Assembly: GCF_000091545.1 (NCBI RefSeq) | Contig: NC_006461.1 | Location: 1,426,469-1,490,468, forward strand | Reading direction: 5' to 3' | Length of the DNA: 64,000 bases | Source: Thermus thermophilus HB8 | GTDB lineage: Bacteria > Deinococcota > Deinococci > Deinococcales > Thermaceae | Part shown: one piece after another, positions 59,743-64,000 of the stretch | Layout of the letters: each line of letters begins with the position of its first letter | How positions within the stretch are numbered: position 1 is the stretch's first letter | Notes under the pieces: generated by a model | Databases searched by the model: none | Seen by the model: the letters and a program-made list of their open reading frames with translations, nothing else | What the model was told of the DNA's origin: nothing | Program-made: the position numbers and the translations under genes

Positions 59743-61170
59743 ATGGCATGGTACGAAGGCGCCTTCTTTTACCAGATCTTCCCCGACCGCTTCTTCCGCG
59801 CAGGCCCGCCGGGCAGGCCCGCCCCCGCGGGGCCCTTTGAGCCCTGGGAAGCCCCCCCTACCCTCAGGGGCTTCAAAGGAGGGACGCTTTGGGGCGTGGC
59901 GGAGAAGCTCCCCTACCTCCTGGACCTGGGGGTGGAGGCCATCTACCTCAACCCCGTCTTCGCCTCCACCGCCAACCACCGCTACCACACCGTGGACTAC
60001 TTCCAGGTAGACCCCATCCTGGGGGGAAACGAGGCCTTAAGGCACCTCCTGGAGGTGGCCCACGCCCACGGGGTGAGGGTCATCCTGGACGGGGTCTTCA
60101 ACCACACGGGCCGGGGCTTCTTCGCCTTCCAGCACCTCATGGAAAACGGCGAGCAAAGCCCCTACCGGGACTGGTACCACGTCAAGGGCTTCCCCCTAAA
60201 GGCCTACACCGCCCACCCCAACTACGAGGCCTGGTGGGGCAACCCCGAGCTCCCCAAGCTCAAGGTGGAGACCCCGGCGGTGCGGGAATACCTCCTCGCC
60301 GTGGCCGAGCACTGGATCCGCTTCGGCGTAGACGGCTGGCGTCTGGACGTGCCCAACGAAATCCCCGACCCCACCTTCTGGCGGGAGTTCCGCCAAAGGG
60401 TCAAGGGGGCGAACCCCGAGGCCTACATCGTGGGGGAGATCTGGGAGGAGGCGGACTTTTGGCTCCAGGGGGACATGTTTGACGCGGTGATGAACTACCC
60501 CCTCGCCCGGGCCGTCCTGGGCTTCGTGGGCGGGGAGGCCCTGGACCGGGACCTCGCGGCGCAAACGGGCCTAGGCCGCATAGAACCCCTCCAGGCCCTG
60601 GCCTTCAGCCATCGGCTGGAGGACCTCTTCGGCCGCTACCGCCCCGAGGTGGTCCGGGCCCAGATGAACCTCCTCACCTCCCACGACACCCCCAGGCTCC
60701 TCAGCCTGATGCGGGGGAGCGTGGAGCGGGCCCGGCTGGCCCTGGCCCTCCTCTTCCTCCTCCCGGGGAACCCCACCGTCTACTACGGGGAGGAAGTGGG
60801 GATGGCGGGGGGCAAGGACCCGGAAAACCGGGGCGGGATGGTCTGGGAGGAGGCCCGCTGGCAGAAGGACCTCCGGGAGACGGTCAAGCGCCTGGCCCGG
60901 CTCAGGAAGGAACACCCCGCGCTCCGCACCGCCCCCTACCTGCGGATCTACGCCCAGGACGGCCACCTGGCCTTCGCCCGGGGGCCCTACCTGGCGGTGG
61001 TGAACGCCTCTCCCCACCCCTTCCGCCAGGACTTCCCCCTGCACGGGGTCTTCCCCCGGGGGGGAAGGGCGGTGGACCTCCTCTCCGGGGAGGTCTGCAC
61101 GCCCCAGGGGGGGAGGCTCTGCGGCCCCGTGCTTCCGCCCTTCTCCCTGGCCCTGTGGCGGGAGGCCTAA
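59743..61170 (+). CDS. GH13 alpha-amylase family glycosidase (neopullulanase/cyclomaltodextrinase-like)
   Basis: A 475-residue GH13 enzyme without an N-terminal extra domain. The barrel regions are VRVILDGVFNHTGRGF, FGVDGWRLDVPNEI with nucleophile Asp, AYIVGEIWEEADFW with acid/base Glu, and LLTSHDTPRLL with the third Asp. The MPKLN-like LPKLKVETPAVREYLL loop points to the GH13_20 neopullulanase group, which hydrolyses alpha-glucans and cyclodextrins. No signal peptide, so probably intracellular. Convergent with the ATL gene, overlapping by four bases. Confidence 0.9.
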   Translation: MAWYEGAFFYQIFPDRFFRAGPPGRPAPAGPFEPWEAPPTLRGFKGGTLWGVAEKLPYLLDLGVEAIYLNPVFASTANHRYHTVDYFQVDPILGGNEALRHLLEVAHAHGVRVILDGVFNHTGRGFFAFQHLMENGEQSPYRDWYHVKGFPLKAYTAHPNYEAWWGNPELPKLKVETPAVREYLLAVAEHWIRFGVDGWRLDVPNEIPDPTFWREFRQRVKGANPEAYIVGEIWEEADFWLQGDMFDAVMNYPLARAVLGFVGGEALDRDLAAQTGLGRIEPLQALAFSHRLEDLFGRYRPEVVRAQMNLLTSHDTPRLLSLMRGSVERARLALALLFLLPGNPTVYYGEEVGMAGGKDPENRGGMVWEEARWQKDLRETVKRLARLRKEHPALRTAPYLRIYAQDGHLAFARGPYLAVVNASPHPFRQDFPLHGVFPRGGRAVDLLSGEVCTPQGGRLCGPVLPPFSLALWREA

Positions 61171-61610
61171 AGGGCCCCCTCAAAGCGGAGGAGCCAAAGC
61201 TTCAGCCCCTCCTGCCCCTGAAACCCCCCAAGCCGCCCGTCGGCGTGGATCACCCGGTGGGCGGGGACGAGGAGGAAAAAGGGGCAGGCCCTAAGGGCCG
61301 CCCCCACCGCCCTGGGGGAGAGGCCGAGCTCCCGGCCCAAGGCCCCGTAGCTCACGGTCCGCCCGTAGGGCACAAGGCGGACCCGCTCGTAGAGGCGGAG
61401 CCTGGCCGGGGAGAGGCCGGTGTAGTCCAGGGGGAGGTCCAGGAAGTCGGGCCGCTCCCCGGCGAAGTAGGCCTGGACCGCCTCCCGCACCCTAAGGGCC
61501 AGCGCCCCTTCGGCCTCCGGACCCCGGGGGTAGAGGGCGGGCTCGAGGCGGCGCACCCCCAGGGGCGAGACCTCCAGCCACAGGGGACCTAAGGGCGTGG
61601 GGAGCCACAC
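61167..61610 (-). CDS. Alkyltransferase-like protein (ATL), MGMT homologue lacking the active Cys
   Basis: A 147-residue O6-alkylguanine-DNA alkyltransferase homologue. The DNA-binding helix region is VPYGRTVSYGALGRELGLSP, and the active-site motif reads Pro116-Ala117-His118-Arg119 instead of PCHR. It therefore binds but cannot repair O6-alkylguanine by alkyl transfer. This matches the characterised T. thermophilus HB8 protein TTHA1564, reported to link alkyl damage to nucleotide excision repair. The uvrC gene in this window would act in the same route. GTG start. Confidence 0.93.
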   Translation of the reverse strand: MWLPTPLGPLWLEVSPLGVRRLEPALYPRGPEAEGALALRVREAVQAYFAGERPDFLDLPLDYTGLSPARLRLYERVRLVPYGRTVSYGALGRELGLSPRAVGAALRACPFFLLVPAHRVIHADGRLGGFQGQEGLKLWLLRFEGAL

Positions 61611-61614
61611 GGCC

Positions 61615-62664
61615 CTAGCGCGCCGCCACCTCGAGGGGGGAGAGGAGGGTGCCCGGGAAGTAGTGCCCCAGGATCTCCCGGTAGCCGTAGCCCCGCTCCG
61701 CCATCCCCTTGGCCCCCCACTGGGAGAGGCCCACGCCGTGCCCCGCCCCCCGGCCCAGGGCGAGCCAGCCCTGGAACTCCGCCATGGCGGAGGGCAGGCC
61801 CATGAGGCGGAGCAGGCGCTGGGCCTCGGGGCCCCGGACCTCCACCCCCAGGAGGCGCACCCGCCAGGCCCGCCCCGAAGGGCTTTTCTCCAGGACCTGG
61901 GGCGGGTCGTCCCCCCTCGGGGCGTAGCCCAAGGCCCGGAGCGCCCGGGCCGCCTCCTCGGGGCGCACGGCCTGCTGCCAGACGCTCTTGGGGCCCTTGG
62001 CGTAGGGGTCGGGCCGGGGGCGGAGGTAGGGGAGGGCCTTTCGGAAGACCTCCTCGCTCCCCGCCGTCATTCCCCCGGAGTCGGCGTGGTAGAGGGCCGA
62101 GGCCACCTGCCCGGCGTAGCTCAGCACCCGCCCCTCCGTGGCCCGGACCGCCCTCTCGTGCCGGGGCGTCTCCGCGGAAAGCCCCAGGTAGACCTGGCAG
62201 GCCTCCGTGGCGCAGAGGTCGTAGGGGGCCAAGGGGTTGAGCCGGCGCACGGCGAAGGTGCGGGCCAGGACGGCCTGGGCCTTCAGGGCCTCCTCGGGGA
62301 AGGAGGCGGGCATCTCCGCGGGCAGGACCCCGAGGAGGTAGTCCTCCAGGGGAAGGACGTTGACGAGGAGGAGGCGCCCCCCCTCCACCCGGGCCACGAG
62401 CCCTCCCCGGTAGGGCCTCTTCTCCAAGGCGAAGTAGGGCCCCTCCACCGCCCAGGAGGGGAGGAGCCGCCCTTCCACCACCACCCCTTCCGCCTGGCCC
62501 CGGAGGGCCACCTCCCCCGTGGGGAGGGCAAGCCGCACCTCCTCCCCCAGCTCCACCTCCTTGAGGAGCACCCGGACGAGGAGGGCCTCGAGGCCCGGGG
62601 CCTTCTGCCCCAGCGCCGCCAGGACCAAGGCCAATAGCCCTACCCACGCCCAAAGCCGCTTCAA
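61615..62664 (-). CDS. SpoIID/LytB-domain exported protein
   Basis: A 349-residue protein with a signal peptide (MKRLWAWVGLLALVLAALG) and the SpoIID domain: LPLEDYLLGVLPAEMPASFP, LKAQAVLARTFAVRR, GQVASALYHADSGGMTAGSE and the terminal GRGAGHGVGLSQWGAKGMAE. SpoIID is a lytic transglycosylase acting on denuded glycans; the role in a non-sporulating Thermus is probably wall remodelling. The start is TTG with GGAGG upstream. The stop is four bases before the ATL start. Confidence 0.9.
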   Translation of the reverse strand: MKRLWAWVGLLALVLAALGQKAPGLEALLVRVLLKEVELGEEVRLALPTGEVALRGQAEGVVVEGRLLPSWAVEGPYFALEKRPYRGGLVARVEGGRLLLVNVLPLEDYLLGVLPAEMPASFPEEALKAQAVLARTFAVRRLNPLAPYDLCATEACQVYLGLSAETPRHERAVRATEGRVLSYAGQVASALYHADSGGMTAGSEEVFRKALPYLRPRPDPYAKGPKSVWQQAVRPEEAARALRALGYAPRGDDPPQVLEKSPSGRAWRVRLLGVEVRGPEAQRLLRLMGLPSAMAEFQGWLALGRGAGHGVGLSQWGAKGMAERGYGYREILGHYFPGTLLSPLEVAAR

Positions 62665-62699
62665 CCCCGCCTCCTTTCGCCGAACATCCTAACCCTTCC

Positions 62700-64000
62700 T
62701 CAGCCGAGGTAAAGGGCCACCCTCCCCTCCCAGGGGGCCTCGGCCAGGCGCCTCAGGGCCTCCCCGTGGCGCAGGGCGTACATGGCGTAGGGGTAGACCC
62801 GCTCCTGGGGAAGCCCAAAGGGGAGGAGGTGGACCTTAAGCCGCCCGAGGTGGCGGGCGAGGACCTCGTCCCGGGCCGCCTGGGCCGCGAGGAGCTTCCG
62901 CCTAAGCCGCTCCGCCTCCCCCCCAACCCGGGCCCGGAAACGCCGGAGGGGCCGGACGAGGTTGGGCTCCAGGGCCTCCGCCTCCTCCACAAGCCGGGAG
63001 GCCTCCTGCAAAAGCCCCTCCACCCGGTCCCGGAAGGCGCGAAAAGGGGCCAGCCAGGCCTCCGCCGCCCGGAGGAAGGCCGCCTCCCCCTCGTCCACGA
63101 AGGCCCAGGGGTCCAGGCGGTACTTCTCCAGGATGCGCCGGACGGGCGGCTCCACCACCACCCCGAAGGCCCGCAGGAAGAGGGCGGGCATGGCGAGGCC
63201 GTAGCGGGCGTAGACCCCGGAGAGCTCGGCCACGTAGCGGAGCTCGTTGGGCCCCACCACGAAGCCCGCCGTGGGCAGGACCAGGTCCTGGAAGACGGGC
63301 CTGAGCCCCGCCGCCGGGGTCAGGCGGGAGGGGTCGGCCCGGGCGATCTCCCAAAGCTCCTTGGCCGTGTACCGCCGCACCCCGTCGGTGAAGGCCCCGC
63401 CCTCGTAGAAGAGAAGGCGCCTTTGGTCCGTCTCCAGGAAGAGGTTGGTGGCCCCGGGCTTGCGCCTAAGGGGAGGCTTCCCCCCAAGGGCCCGGATCCT
63501 TTCCGCCTCCCGGTTGATGGCCTCGGCGCTCCCCAAGGGGTCGGAAAGCTCCCGCTCCAGGGCCTCGAGGAAGAGGGGGGCGAGCTCCTCCGCCATGGGG
63601 TCAAAGGGCACAAGCCCCCGCTCCCCGAGAAAGGCGAGGAGGACGCGGGCGAAGAACTCGGAAAGCGTCTCCGCCTCCAGGGCGTAGCCCAGGCGGTAGT
63701 CCTTGGCCCAAGGCCCCAAGAAGGCGCGGAGGCGCTCGCGGTGAGGGGCCAGGGGGATCCTGCCCGAGGGCAAAGGGGGGAGGTCCAGGGAGAGGGTCTC
63801 CGGCACCTCGTCCCGGAGCAGGTGGAGGTGGCGCACCTCCTCCACGTCGTGGTCCTGGGAGGCCACCCAGAACACCCCGGCCGCCCCCGCCCGGTCGGCG
63901 AGGCAGAGGGCGGTGTGGGCCTTGTAGAAGGTGAGGGCGGGCCCACCGAGAAGCCCCGCCTGCTGCCCCGTGACCACCGCCCCCACCTCGAGGCGCTCCA
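62700..64000 (-). CDS. bshC: Putative cysteine ligase BshC (bacillithiol synthesis), start missing
   Basis: 433 residues are in the window; the frame is open at base 64000, so the N-terminus lies beyond it. VVTGQQAGLLGGPALTFYKA, FWVASQDHDVEEVRHL, YEGGAFTDGVRRYTAKEL-like and VFQDLVLPTAGFVVGPNELR are BshC/YllA signatures, and the coiled-coil near the C-terminus fits. BshC adds cysteine to GlcN-malate to finish bacillithiol. A DinB-family protein at 27.9 kb belongs to a superfamily with bacillithiol transferases. Confidence 0.9.
   Translation of the reverse strand, partial: ERLEVGAVVTGQQAGLLGGPALTFYKAHTALCLADRAGAAGVFWVASQDHDVEEVRHLHLLRDEVPETLSLDLPPLPSGRIPLAPHRERLRAFLGPWAKDYRLGYALEAETLSEFFARVLLAFLGERGLVPFDPMAEELAPLFLEALERELSDPLGSAEAINREAERIRALGGKPPLRRKPGATNLFLETDQRRLLFYEGGAFTDGVRRYTAKELWEIARADPSRLTPAAGLRPVFQDLVLPTAGFVVGPNELRYVAELSGVYARYGLAMPALFLRAFGVVVEPPVRRILEKYRLDPWAFVDEGEAAFLRAAEAWLAPFRAFRDRVEGLLQEASRLVEEAEALEPNLVRPLRRFRARVGGEAERLRRKLLAAQAARDEVLARHLGRLKVHLLPFGLPQERVYPYAMYALRHGEALRRLAEAPWEGRVALYLG

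Overview
The window reads as a chromosomal stretch of Thermus thermophilus or a very close relative. Coding density is extreme, GC is very high with G/C in third codon positions, GTG and TTG starts are common, and adjacent genes often overlap by four bases. Several proteins match T. thermophilus proteins I recognise: RNase HI of 166 residues, the alkyltransferase-like protein with Ala in place of the active-site Cys, TrmN with a TTG start, isocitrate dehydrogenase of 496 residues, and RNA polymerase omega of 99 residues.

Layout. 1-6.6 kb (+): end of an EF-G-like protein, a MoxR ATPase, PEP synthase, a hemolysin III-type membrane protein and a two-component system. 6.5-10.4 kb (-): heme-linked cluster (HAD hydrolase, AhpD-like protein, HemD, HemA, CcsA/HemX-like protein, DUF2089-type regulator). 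10.5-11.9 kb: YceI, exported intradiol dioxygenase-like protein, orphan nucleotidyltransferase. 12-20 kb: purB, then purC-purS-purQ-HAD-purL-purF. 20-36 kb: trmN, dynamin-like GTPase, LapA-like protein, glyA, recN, mvaB, oxidoreductase, DinB, YkgJ, truD, pepF, DUF3800, RNase II/R enzyme, icd.

36-43 kb is the accessory region. A FAD-dependent oxidoreductase gene is split by a TnpB-only insertion sequence of about 1.74 kb. Just downstream, a CAT-anticodon tRNA gene carries a 3,786-bp integrative element bounded by perfect 71-bp direct repeats. The element encodes a tyrosine integrase, a putative HUH (rolling-circle type) Rep and a PD-(D/E)XK-like nuclease. It also holds about 1.1 kb of repeat- and hairpin-rich non-coding DNA that looks like a replication or recombination control region. 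It is best read as a tiny integrative plasmid and is the strongest candidate here for something undescribed.

43-64 kb is core again: a TilS-TadA fusion overlapping a tRNA-Ser gene, small hydrolases, dipeptidase, uvrC, prs, a Pfs-LuxS pair, guaA, rnhA, an acyl-CoA carboxyltransferase, marC, argR, coaBC, rpoZ, gmk, an alpha-amylase family enzyme, the alkyltransferase-like protein, a SpoIID-like protein and the start-truncated bshC.

A regulatory theme runs through the whole window. Many genes have a TANNNT -10 hexamer only 6-8 bases before the start codon, which predicts leaderless mRNAs. At four divergent gene pairs the two -10 hexamers overlap on opposite strands, giving compact bidirectional promoters.
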